This document shows, piece by piece, positions 1 to 5,652 of a stretch of 7,609 bases of DNA; position 1 is the first letter of the stretch, and every line of letters begins with the position of its first letter. The position numbers were made by a program, and so were the translations under genes. The stretch is from CAG-103 sp048217285 (GTDB lineage: Bacteria > Bacillota > Clostridia > Oscillospirales > Oscillospiraceae), in contig DBFWVW010000016.1 of NCBI GenBank assembly GCA_048217285.1, positions 1 to 7,609 of the forward strand, in the 5' to 3' direction. The notes beneath the pieces were generated by a model. It worked only from the letters and a program-made list of their open reading frames with translations. It searched no databases and was not told the origin of the DNA.

Positions 1-612
1 GTCCTCGCCGACGACCTCGCCGGTTGTCTCGACGGCGGTGGCGTCGTCCACGAAGTCGTGCACGGCGTTTTTCACGTCCTTGACAAAGACGGCGGCATAC
101 ACGACGGTGCACAGGTTCTGCACGCCGTCGACGATGAGCGACACGCCCATCATGATCGTGAGCACCTGCTTGCCGTCAAAGGGATTGAACACCAGCAGGA
201 TGCCCAGCACGAGACACACGACCGTGCACACGAGCGTGACCCACCACGAGTGCGCGCCCATGCGCCGCGAATCGACGGCGACCTGCAGCTTAAACACGCT
301 GTCGACGAGCACGAGCAGGCCGATCACGACCGAGAGGATGTCCGTCAGCGCCGGCGCGCGCCAGAGCATGAGCGCGCCGAGAATGATGCAAAACAGCCCC
401 ACGGCGAAGTCGAACCGGATGGCCACGCCCTCGACCTCGCGGATGAAATAGAGCACGATCTTCATCACGCCGAACACGGCCATGGCCGCGCCGAGGATGC
501 GGCAGATCATGATCAGCGACGTTTCGGGGTTGACGACGAGATAGATGCCGAGGAGCAGAAACATCGCGCTGAGCACGACGTAGCTCCACTTGATGCGCTT
601 GAATACTTTCAT
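1..612 (-). CDS. HdeD/DUF308-family membrane protein (partial, C-terminus beyond the left edge)
   Basis: The frame reads without a stop from an ATG at 612 down to base 1, giving 204 residues and no end. The protein is very hydrophobic, with about six predicted helices (roughly residues 9-28, 33-57, 66-85, 89-109, 122-143 and 148-177). They fall as three similar two-helix hairpins, the pattern of the HdeD/DUF308 family. A hydrophilic acidic tail starts near residue 178 (KDVKNAVHDFVDD) and continues outside the window. The start is supported by AAGGAGG at 620-626, 7 nt upstream, which overlaps the stop codon of the preceding LUD gene; the two are therefore very likely co-transcribed and perhaps translationally coupled. 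HdeD is linked to acid resistance in Escherichia coli, but Clostridia members of DUF308 have no settled function, so I assign only the family. Confidence 0.82.
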   Translation of the reverse strand, partial: MKVFKRIKWSYVVLSAMFLLLGIYLVVNPETSLIMICRILGAAMAVFGVMKIVLYFIREVEGVAIRFDFAVGLFCIILGALMLWRAPALTDILSVVIGLLVLVDSVFKLQVAVDSRRMGAHSWWVTLVCTVVCLVLGILLVFNPFDGKQVLTIMMGVSLIVDGVQNLCTVVYAAVFVKDVKNAVHDFVDDATAVETTGEVVGED

Positions 613-624
613 GCCAATGCCTCC

Positions 625-1221
625 TTACAGACCGAGCGGCTCGTCGATGAGCACGACCTCGACCTTGGCCATGTCAAACATCTGCCCCCAGAGCACGAGC
701 AGCGCGTTGCAGCCGCGGCCCTTGCTGCGGCAGTCAAAGCAGCGGTCGGCCTTCAGGCACGGCTGGCCGTTGTCAAAGCGCTTCATGTTCTGCACGGCGG
801 CGGTGTTGCGCGCGCGGAACAGGGCGCTGTCAAAGTCCGGGCAGATCTTGTTCGTGCCCGCGACGATGTACACCGTCTTGCCGATGCCGTAGACCATGGC
901 GGCGAGGCGGTTGCCGCGGCCGTCGATGTTGAGGATTTGGCCGTCCTCCGTAATGGCGTTGGCGCTGCTGAGATACACGGGCGCGGTCAGCGCGTGGTCG
1001 AGCGTGTCGAAGCCCGGCGTGCGCCAGTGCCACCAGACGGTGTTGTGCTTTGTCAGCCGGTCGTACAGGCCGAGCTGGTCGATGGTCTTGCTGCCGCCGA
1101 TGCCGACGGTGGTCGCGTCGATCGCGCCGTCGAGATAGTCCGCCGCCTCGGCTGCCGTGGCGAAGTGCTGCACGGCAAAGCCGCGGCCGGTCAGGGCGCG
1201 GATGGTTTTTTCGATGTCCAT
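625..1221 (-). CDS. LUD-domain protein (LutC/YkgG-like, DUF162)
   Basis: This 198-residue protein has the features of the stand-alone LUD domain: GIGGSKTIDQLGL at residues 40-52, SSANAITEDGQ at 85-95, GRGNR at 101-105, and GTNKI at 122-126. In lutABC operons the LutC subunit takes part in lactate oxidation, but no lutA or lutB neighbour is visible here, so a lactate role is not shown. The C-terminal part holds a cysteine cluster (C155, C161, C164, C171, plus C127) in a C-x5-C-x2-C-x6-C arrangement, which suggests metal or Fe-S binding; this is inference. I chose ATG 1221 over the in-frame ATG at 1236 because GGAGG at 1230-1234 is 8 nt from 1221, while the 1236 ATG overlaps that site. It is the first gene of a unit with the downstream DUF308 gene, 12 nt apart. 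Confidence 0.88.
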   Translation of the reverse strand: MDIEKTIRALTGRGFAVQHFATAAEAADYLDGAIDATTVGIGGSKTIDQLGLYDRLTKHNTVWWHWRTPGFDTLDHALTAPVYLSSANAITEDGQILNIDGRGNRLAAMVYGIGKTVYIVAGTNKICPDFDSALFRARNTAAVQNMKRFDNGQPCLKADRCFDCRSKGRGCNALLVLWGQMFDMAKVEVVLIDEPLGL

Positions 1222-1229
1222 GGGACATG

Positions 1230-1234
1230 CCTCC
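1230..1234 (-). promoter_or_regulatory. Shine-Dalgarno that fixes the LUD gene start
   Basis: GGAGG on the minus strand lies 8 nt before ATG 1221. The upstream in-frame ATG (1236) is itself part of the ATGGAGG string, so it cannot use this site. Confidence 0.7.
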
Positions 1235-1254
1235 ATATCTGATATTCTGCCCTT

Positions 1255-1283
1255 ATCCTACCATTGTCATCCGCCGCTGTCAA
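1255..1283 (-). promoter_or_regulatory. Sigma-A-type promoter of the LUD-DUF308 unit
   Basis: On the minus strand a perfect -35 TTGACA (1278-1283) is followed after 17 bp by TAGGAT (1255-1260), 4 of 6 matches to TATAAT. It sits just upstream of the LUD gene, giving a short leader. Confidence 0.75.
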
Positions 1284-1295
1284 TTTCCATTGCGG

Positions 1296-1324
1296 TTGAA
1301 TCCGGCGGCGCGGTTTGCTATAAT
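1296..1324 (+). promoter_or_regulatory. Sigma-A-type extended -10 promoter of the PAP2 gene
   Basis: A perfect TATAAT (1319-1324) is preceded by TGC, an extended -10, and lies 17 bp after TTGAAT (1296-1301). The start codon follows about 35 bp downstream. Its -35 is 12 bp from the -35 of the divergent LUD promoter, so the two polymerases would bind back to back. Confidence 0.8.
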
Positions 1325-1358
1325 GGCGGCAGAAATACACGGAGGGGAGAGAATTCTC

Positions 1359-2318
1359 ATGCAGTTGCTTTATGCGCTGGCAAAGCTGCGCACACCGTTT
1401 TTGGACACGGTGCTCGGCGCGCTCACCAACTGCGGCGGCGAGATCGTGTTCATGGCCGTCGCCATCATCGTGTTCTGGTGCGTGAGCAAGTCCTGCGGGT
1501 ACTATATGCTCACGGTCGGCTTCGTCGGCACGATCGTCAATCAGTTTCTCAAGCTGGTGTTCCGCATCCCGCGCCCATGGGTGAAGGACCCGAATTTTCA
1601 GATCGTCGAGAGCGCCCGCGCCGAGGCTACCGGCTACTCGTTCCCGAGCGGGCACACGCAGAATGTCTTTGCCTCCTTCGGCTGCCTCGGCCGCTGGACA
1701 AAGCGGACGTGGCTGCGCGTGGTCTGTGCCGTTGTGATCGTGCTCACGGCGTTTTCGCGTATGTATCTCGGCGTGCACACGCCGCTGGATGTCGGCGTGT
1801 CGTTCGGCATCGGTCTCGTGCTCGTGTTCGCACTCTATCCGCTCTTGCGCGATATTGACAGCCATCCCAACCGGCTCTACTGGCTCTTCGGCGCCATGGC
1901 CGTGCTGGGCCTTGCGTATCTGCTGTTTGCCGAGCTCTGGCCGTTTCCCGCGGACGTGGACGCCGCCAACCTTGCCTCCGGCCGCAAGAACGCCTATACG
2001 CTGCTCGGCGCGGTGCTGGGTATGCTGTTCGCCTACTGGCTCGACCGGAAGTATGTGCACTTTGACGTGCACGCCGTCTGGTGGGCGCAGGTGCTCAAGG
2101 CCGTGCTCGGCCTTGCCGTCACGGTCGGTCTGCGCGCCGTGCTCAAGGCGCCGCTGCTCGCGCTGTGCGGCGGGCACAACATCGCCAACCTCATCCGCTA
2201 TGCGCTCATGGTCGTCTTTGCCGCCGGTATCTGGCCGATGACGTTTCGCTGGTTCGGCCGCCTCGGACGGAACAAACCCGCGCCCGGCACGTCAGATGGA
2301 ATTGACTTGTCGTCATAA
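1359..2318 (+). CDS. PAP2-superfamily integral membrane phosphatase
   Basis: This 319-residue protein carries the complete PAP2 lipid-phosphatase signature: K65-x6-R72-P73, P96-S97-G98-H99, and S133-R134-x5-H140-x3-D144. By family knowledge H140 would be the nucleophile, H99 the acid/base, and the basic residues the phosphate binders. Likely substrates are membrane lipid phosphates such as undecaprenyl pyrophosphate or phosphatidate-type lipids; which one cannot be read from sequence. Hydrophobic helices surround the motifs (about 28-44, 51-68, 119-137, 145-164). The protein continues past the usual end of about 200 residues with further hydrophobic segments near 173-190, 213-228, 243-262 and 277-297. 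ATG 1359 is chosen because a promoter and a purine-rich GGAGGGGAG (1341-1349) lie upstream; the open frame before it is non-coding. No terminator follows; the next gene's promoter overlaps its 3' end. Confidence 0.92.
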   Translation: MQLLYALAKLRTPFLDTVLGALTNCGGEIVFMAVAIIVFWCVSKSCGYYMLTVGFVGTIVNQFLKLVFRIPRPWVKDPNFQIVESARAEATGYSFPSGHTQNVFASFGCLGRWTKRTWLRVVCAVVIVLTAFSRMYLGVHTPLDVGVSFGIGLVLVFALYPLLRDIDSHPNRLYWLFGAMAVLGLAYLLFAELWPFPADVDAANLASGRKNAYTLLGAVLGMLFAYWLDRKYVHFDVHAVWWAQVLKAVLGLAVTVGLRAVLKAPLLALCGGHNIANLIRYALMVVFAAGIWPMTFRWFGRLGRNKPAPGTSDGIDLSS

Positions 2319-2330
2319 GTGTGTTACTAT
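2302..2330 (+). promoter_or_regulatory. Promoter of the pseudokinase-lectin gene, inside the PAP2 3' end
   Basis: TTGACT (2302-2307), a 17-bp spacer and TACTAT (2325-2330) preceded by TGT form a good extended -10 promoter. The -35 lies in the last codons of the PAP2 gene, whose stop is at 2316-2318. Read-through from PAP2 is also possible because no terminator separates the genes. Confidence 0.72.
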
Positions 2331-2381
2331 TTATAAAGTTATGTAAACATGCCAACACGGACATAAAGAGGTGCGTATCAT

Positions 2382-4022
2382 ATGGACAAACACGCATTGG
2401 ATCCCGCCTGCCTGCTCGGTGACCGGCTGCAGACGCTCTCGCGCGCGGAGCTGACCGCGCTGGCCGAGACGCTCTGCCGCATCCTTGCAGAGCGCGGGGC
2501 TTATCACGGCGGCATCCGCCCGGACAACATCAGCCGTGCTTCCGACGGCACGGTCGGTCTCGGCGCGCCCGCCCGCACGGATACGAAGGACTGGACGACC
2601 GAGGAGCTGGAGTTTATGGCGCCCGAGGTGTTCTGGAGCGGCACGCTCGACGCCTCGGCCGATGTGTATTCGCTCGGCCTGCTGCTGTATGCGGGCGTGT
2701 CGGGCGGCCGTCTGCCGTTTTACCCGGACGACCGTGCGCCACAGCCCGAGGATCAGGCCGCTGCGCTGCGCCGCCGCATGAACGGCGAGCCGCTGCCCAC
2801 GGCGCGCAAGGCCGGCCGCGGCCTTGCGGAGATCATCGCGCGCGCCACGCAGTGCAAACCGGCCGACCGCTACGCCACGCCGGCGGAGCTGTGCGCCGCG
2901 CTTGAGCAGTATGATGCCGAGCGGCGCCGCAATGTGCCGACCGCGCAGGAGATGTTCAATAAGCCCGAGCAGGAGCTCAGCGACGTCGAGCGCATGATGC
3001 TCGGCATCCTCGCGGAGGAAGCCGCTGCGCCCGAACCGGCCCCGGAGCCCGAACCGGCCCCGGAGACCCCGGAAGAGGAGACTCCGGCGCAAGCCCCTGC
3101 CGAAGAGCCTGCGGCCGAGCCGGAGACGAAGCCCGCCGCTGAACCGGAACCGGCCCCGGAGCCGGAAAAGCCGGAAGCGGAGGAGCCCGCGCCGGAAGCC
3201 TCCAAGCCGGAGCCGGAGGTCAAAGCCGAGCCCGAAAGCAAACCCGAACCGCAGCCCGCGCCGGAGCAGAAACCCGCGCAGCCGTTGCCGAACAAATTCC
3301 GCCCGGAAAAGCAGCCTGCCAAGCCAGAGACCCCGGCGAAGCCGAAGCCGGAGCGCAAACCGGAAAAGCCGCCGGCCAAAAAGCCGGAGGCCTACCGCCC
3401 CGTGCCGAAAAAGAGCGCGTCGGCCGAGCGGCGTCAGTCGCGCAAGGCGGGCGTGCTGCTGACCGTGCTCATCCTCTGCGCGGCTGTGCTGGCCGTGCTG
3501 CTGCTGCGCTCGCTCGGCGTGTTCGGCACGCCCACCACGGCGGAGACCACCCCGACGCCGACCGTCCCCGTCGAGACCGTTGTCCCGACCGAGACGCCCA
3601 CGCCCACCCCGACGCCGAAGCCGGAGCCGACGTATGAGGTCGTCACGGCGGACGTCTCCTGGGCGGATGCCGAAGCGGCGGCCGAGGCCAAGGGCGGCCA
3701 CCTCGTCGTGATCGACAGCGCTGAGAAGTGGACGCGCGTCGCCCAGCTTGCCGATGAATCCGGCCTGACCTACGTCTGGATCGGCCTGCACCGCACCAAC
3801 AGCGGCGAGCTTGCCTGGGTCAAGGACAACATCGACCCGGTCTATAACTGGGCGTCCGGCGAGCCGTCCGTGCACGATACCAACGGCGCCGCCGAGGATT
3901 ACGTGCTCATCACGCGCACGAGCGACGGCTGGTATTATAACGACTGCATCGGCGATCCCGCCGGCCGCTATCCGCAGTTCTACAGCGGCAAGATCGGCTA
4001 TATCATCGAGATCGACCCGTAA
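2382..4022 (+). CDS. N-lobe-less pseudokinase / membrane anchor / C-type-lectin-like domain protein
   Basis: The 546 residues fall into five parts. Residues 20-175 resemble the C-lobe of a Hanks-type Ser/Thr kinase: an alpha-E-like helix, then HGGIRPDN (42-49) where HxDxKxxN is expected, APA (62-64) in place of DFG, an intact APE (80-82), DVYSLG (94-99), and the conserved Arg R163. The catalytic Asp is Gly44 and the Lys is Arg46. Residues 215-345 are a Pro-rich linker, Glu-rich then Lys-rich. RRQSRK (350-355) precedes one membrane helix (356-376), predicting the kinase part inside. A Pro/Thr stretch (383-416) leads to a C-type-lectin-like domain (418-545: GGHLVVID, WIGL, WASGEP, NDC, GYIIE). 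The start is firm: an in-frame TAA at 2364-2366 bars any extension, and AGAGGTG (2367-2373) is 8 nt upstream. The function is unknown; an envelope receptor or scaffold without kinase activity is my inference. Confidence 0.85.
   Translation: MDKHALDPACLLGDRLQTLSRAELTALAETLCRILAERGAYHGGIRPDNISRASDGTVGLGAPARTDTKDWTTEELEFMAPEVFWSGTLDASADVYSLGLLLYAGVSGGRLPFYPDDRAPQPEDQAAALRRRMNGEPLPTARKAGRGLAEIIARATQCKPADRYATPAELCAALEQYDAERRRNVPTAQEMFNKPEQELSDVERMMLGILAEEAAAPEPAPEPEPAPETPEEETPAQAPAEEPAAEPETKPAAEPEPAPEPEKPEAEEPAPEASKPEPEVKAEPESKPEPQPAPEQKPAQPLPNKFRPEKQPAKPETPAKPKPERKPEKPPAKKPEAYRPVPKKSASAERRQSRKAGVLLTVLILCAAVLAVLLLRSLGVFGTPTTAETTPTPTVPVETVVPTETPTPTPTPKPEPTYEVVTADVSWADAEAAAEAKGGHLVVIDSAEKWTRVAQLADESGLTYVWIGLHRTNSGELAWVKDNIDPVYNWASGEPSVHDTNGAAEDYVLITRTSDGWYYNDCIGDPAGRYPQFYSGKIGYIIEIDP
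3030..3390 (+). repeat. Degenerate Pro-Glu/Pro-Lys coding repeats
   Basis: GC-rich units of the kind ccg-gag-ccg repeat across the linker of the pseudokinase-lectin gene. Two perfect 18-bp tandem copies stand at 3030-3047 and 3048-3065. The rest is imperfect, with varied synonymous codons, so the tract is probably kept for its amino acids rather than being a fresh expansion. Confidence 0.6.
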
Positions 4023-4023
4023 A

Positions 4024-4071
4024 AACGCAAAAAGATCCCCGGCTCACAGGCCGGGGATCTTTTTTTGCGTG
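4024..4071. terminator. Bidirectional rho-independent terminator
   Basis: GATCCCCGGC (4034-4043) pairs with GCCGGGGATC (4050-4059) around a 6-nt loop, giving a 10-bp core. It is flanked by A-run and T-run (T7 at 4060-4066) and by outer ACGC/GCGT arms. It starts right after the stop of the lectin gene and ends 8 nt before the stop of the convergent TM2 gene, so it can serve both. Confidence 0.92.
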
Positions 4072-4078
4072 CACAGCG

Positions 4079-4396
4079 TCAGGTCTGCCAGTCTGTGACC
4101 GGCTTGCCGTCGCTGTCGGTGAATGTGCCGCAGGCGAGCATGATCAGGTCGACCAGCGCGCCGATGCCGAAGCACCCGGCTGTGAGCAGCCAGAGCACGC
4201 CCGTGCCGATCTTGCCGACGTAGAAGCGGTGGATACCCAGCGCGCCGACGAAGATGCACAGCAGCAGCGCCACGAGGCGCGATTTCGGGCTGGCGTTCGG
4301 ATCGACGGTTTTTTGCGGCGCCACGGCGCAGCCACACTGCGGGCAGACAACGGCCTCATCGACCAGCTGCGCGCCGCACTGAGAACAGTATTTCAT
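4079..4396 (-). CDS. Zinc-ribbon/TM2-domain small membrane protein
   Basis: This 105-residue protein starts with a zinc ribbon (C4-x2-C7 and C18-x2-C21, with C23 close by). A TM2 domain follows at about residues 38-100: a first helix near 41-55, the turn motif GIHRFYVGK (54-62), then a second helix ending in GIGALVDLI (77-85) and the usual polar tail FTDSDGKPV. The family is common in Firmicutes, but its biochemical role is not established. ATG 4396 is preferred because GAGGGGG (4404-4410) lies 7 nt upstream and a promoter falls between it and the longer frame's ATG at 4522. The gene is monocistronic: its own promoter lies before it and the shared bidirectional terminator after it. Confidence 0.92.
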   Translation of the reverse strand: MKYCSQCGAQLVDEAVVCPQCGCAVAPQKTVDPNASPKSRLVALLLCIFVGALGIHRFYVGKIGTGVLWLLTAGCFGIGALVDLIMLACGTFTDSDGKPVTDWQT

Positions 4397-4403
4397 GGTT
4401 TTT

Positions 4404-4410
4404 CCCCCTC
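4404..4410 (-). promoter_or_regulatory. Shine-Dalgarno that fixes the TM2 gene start
   Basis: GAGGGGG on the minus strand lies 7 nt before ATG 4396, which directly begins the MKYCSQCG zinc-ribbon sequence usual at the N-terminus of this family. Confidence 0.7.
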
Positions 4411-4437
4411 TTTTGCCGCCGCCGCAGCGGCTGCAAT

Positions 4438-4455
4438 ATTTGTTAAATGACAAAT
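4438..4455. promoter_or_regulatory. Inverted repeat over the predicted TM2 transcription start (candidate operator)
   Basis: ATTTGT-N6-ACAAAT lies immediately downstream of the TM2 gene's -10. A repressor bound there would block initiation. The arms are short and AT-rich, so this may be chance. Confidence 0.35.
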
Positions 4456-4457
4456 TC

Positions 4458-4486
4458 AGTGTAACATTCCGACGTGGGCTTGTCAA
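4458..4486 (-). promoter_or_regulatory. Sigma-A-type extended -10 promoter of the TM2 gene
   Basis: On the minus strand TTGACA (4481-4486) is followed after 17 bp by TACACT (4458-4463), preceded by TGT. The leader is about 55 nt. It lies just beyond the rubrerythrin terminator, so the TM2 gene is a separate unit. Confidence 0.77.
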
Positions 4487-4529
4487 TTCCGGAACGGCTG
4501 TTTTTGTCAGAAATCGCCGCACCGTGCCG

Positions 4530-4564
4530 AAAAAACCGCCCCGGAAGGTCGACTTCCGGGGCGG
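4530..4564 (-). terminator. Rho-independent terminator of the perR-rubrerythrin unit
   Basis: A perfect 12-bp stem (4536-4547 with 4553-4564, CCGCCCCGGAAG arms) with a 5-nt loop is followed on the minus strand by six Ts (4535-4530). It begins 17 nt past the rubrerythrin stop. Confidence 0.93.
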
Positions 4565-4581
4565 CTGCTGTTTTCAGGGGA

Positions 4582-5151
4582 TTACTTGCCGAAGTAGCGC
4601 TTGAGCAGACCTTCGAACGCCTTGCCGTGACGGGCCTCGTCGCGAGCCATCTCGTGCACGGTGTCGTGGATCGCGTCGAGATTGTACTGCTTGGCCAGCT
4701 TCGCGAGCTGGAACTTGCCGTCGGTCGCGCCGTTCTCGGCGTCCACGCGCATCTCGAGGTTCTTCTTCGTGCTGTCGGTGATGACCTCACCCAGCAGCTC
4801 GGCAAACTTCGCAGCGTGCTCGGCTTCCTCATAAGCGGCCTTCTCCCAGTACAGGCCGATCTCCGGATAGCCCTCGCGGTGCGCCACGCGCGCCATGGCC
4901 AGATACATACCGACCTCGGAGCACTCGCCCTCGAAGTTGGCTCTCAGACCGTCGACGATCTCCTTCTGCACGTCGGCCGGAACGTCGGACCCGAACGCCT
5001 TGCCCACGCCGACCACGTGCTCGGCAGCCCAGGACTTCTCAGCCTTCTGCTCGATGAACTTGGAGCCGTCAACATGGCACACCGGGCACTCGACCGGCGG
5101 CTGCTCGCCTTCGTAAACGTAACCACAGACACTGCAAACCCATTTTTTCAT
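4582..5151 (-). CDS. rbr: Reverse rubrerythrin (rubredoxin domain N-terminal)
   Basis: In this 189-residue protein the rubredoxin iron site comes first (C6-x2-C9 and C22-x2-C25). The ferritin-like diiron domain follows from about residue 40, the opposite order to classical rubrerythrin. Diiron ligands are visible in EGECSEVGMY (74-83), E109-x2-H112, E139 and the closing E172-x2-H175. In clostridia such proteins act as cytoplasmic NADH-linked peroxide and oxygen reductases, fed by electrons from a separate reductase, and are repressed by PerR. All expected ligands are present. ATG 5151 is chosen because AGGAGG (5161-5166) lies 9 nt upstream and the reading begins with the typical MKKWVCSVCGY; the longer frame overlaps perR. 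It lies 41 nt after perR with no terminator between, so it should be co-transcribed. Confidence 0.95.
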   Translation of the reverse strand: MKKWVCSVCGYVYEGEQPPVECPVCHVDGSKFIEQKAEKSWAAEHVVGVGKAFGSDVPADVQKEIVDGLRANFEGECSEVGMYLAMARVAHREGYPEIGLYWEKAAYEEAEHAAKFAELLGEVITDSTKKNLEMRVDAENGATDGKFQLAKLAKQYNLDAIHDTVHEMARDEARHGKAFEGLLKRYFGK

Positions 5152-5192
5152 TGTAAGATTCCTCCTGATGTTTTTTGATTTCGATTGTTGGT

Positions 5193-5606
5193 TTATTTGG
5201 AAGCGGATCCCTTGTCCGCTTGCTGACAAGTCTTGCACAGCCCCGTGAACGTGATGCTGCACCCGAGCACCTTTGCGTCCGTCACGCCCTGGGCGAGGGC
5301 ACACAGCTGTGCCTCCGGCTCACCGGGCAGCGGCACGTCGATGACCCGGCCGCACTGCGCACAGTGCAGGTGCGCGTGGGGGTTTGTGCGGGCGTCAAAC
5401 CGCTCCTGCCCGTGAAACACACCGACGCTCATCGCGTCGCCCTGTTCGGAAAACAGGCTCAGGTTCCGGTACACCGTGCCGAGACTCAGGTCGGGGTAGT
5501 CCGGCTTGAGCTGCTGATACAGCTCCTGCGCGGTGGGGTGGGCGGTCGTCGCTGCGAGGGCTTCGAGGATGACCTGCCGCTTTTTGCTGTTTTTGCGTGT
5601 GGGCAT
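5193..5606 (-). CDS. perR: Peroxide-responsive repressor PerR (Fur family)
   Basis: This 137-residue protein has a winged-helix half (about 1-72, with TVYRNL in the recognition helix at 44-49) and a dimer/metal half. Structural zinc cysteines are C82, C85, C124 and C127. The residues aligned with the regulatory site of Bacillus subtilis PerR (H37, D85, H91, H93, D104) are H23, D71, H77, H79 and D90, with identical spacing. The Asp at D90, where Fur proteins usually have Glu, favours PerR over Fur or Zur. Iron-loaded PerR represses until peroxide oxidises the sensing histidines. The N-terminus is about 14 residues shorter than B. subtilis PerR. ATG 5606 is set by AAGGAGG (5614-5620), 7 nt upstream. 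It heads a unit with reverse rubrerythrin, a usual PerR target, and probably represses itself through the inverted repeat at 5625-5649. Confidence 0.93.
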   Translation of the reverse strand: MPTRKNSKKRQVILEALAATTAHPTAQELYQQLKPDYPDLSLGTVYRNLSLFSEQGDAMSVGVFHGQERFDARTNPHAHLHCAQCGRVIDVPLPGEPEAQLCALAQGVTDAKVLGCSITFTGLCKTCQQADKGSASK

Positions 5607-5624
5607 CGAAGCACCTCCTTCAAA

Positions 5625-5649
5625 ATCAGTAACAAGAATTATTACTGAT
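5625..5649. promoter_or_regulatory. Candidate Per box (25-bp inverted repeat) at the perR transcription start
   Basis: ATCAGTAA-N9-TTACTGAT has perfect 8-bp arms. Its central 15 bases on the minus strand (TAATAATTCTTGTTA) match the B. subtilis Per box TTATAATnATTATAA at 11 of 14 defined positions. It covers the predicted +1 and lies 5 nt before the perR Shine-Dalgarno, a fitting place for autorepression. Confidence 0.72.
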
Positions 5650-5652
5650 ATG

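Noticed and set aside
58..1242. 394-residue plus-strand open frame across the LUD and DUF308 genes
   Set aside because: It is rich in His, Arg, Glu and Asp with no family pattern, has no ribosome binding site, and lies antisense to two recognisable genes. GC-rich third positions create such shadows.
1050..1358. N-terminal extension of the PAP2 gene
   Set aside because: It would cover the divergent LUD gene and both promoters, and its residues are Arg-rich and unlike any signal or membrane segment.
2870..3379. Gly/Ser-rich minus-strand frame resembling a low-complexity surface protein
   Set aside because: It is the antisense reading of the linker repeats in a third frame.
3434..3691. Val/Gly/Thr-repeat minus-strand frame
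   Set aside because: It is antisense to the membrane helix and Thr/Pro stalk of the lectin protein, with no start signals.
2331..3875. 514-residue minus-strand open frame across the pseudokinase-lectin gene
   Set aside because: Its Arg/Leu/Gly-rich repeats are the reverse reading of the Pro/Glu repeats. It has no proper start signals, and the plus strand holds real domains.
4036..4059. Long inverted repeat as a possible insertion-sequence end
   Set aside because: Its GC stem, short loop and T-run between convergent genes are those of a terminator; no transposase or target duplication is seen.
4397..4522. N-terminal extension of the TM2 protein
   Set aside because: A sigma-A-type promoter lies inside it, and a good ribosome binding site precedes the internal ATG at 4396.
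5152..5304. N-terminal extension of rubrerythrin
   Set aside because: It overlaps the end of perR in another frame, and AGGAGG precedes the internal ATG at 5151.
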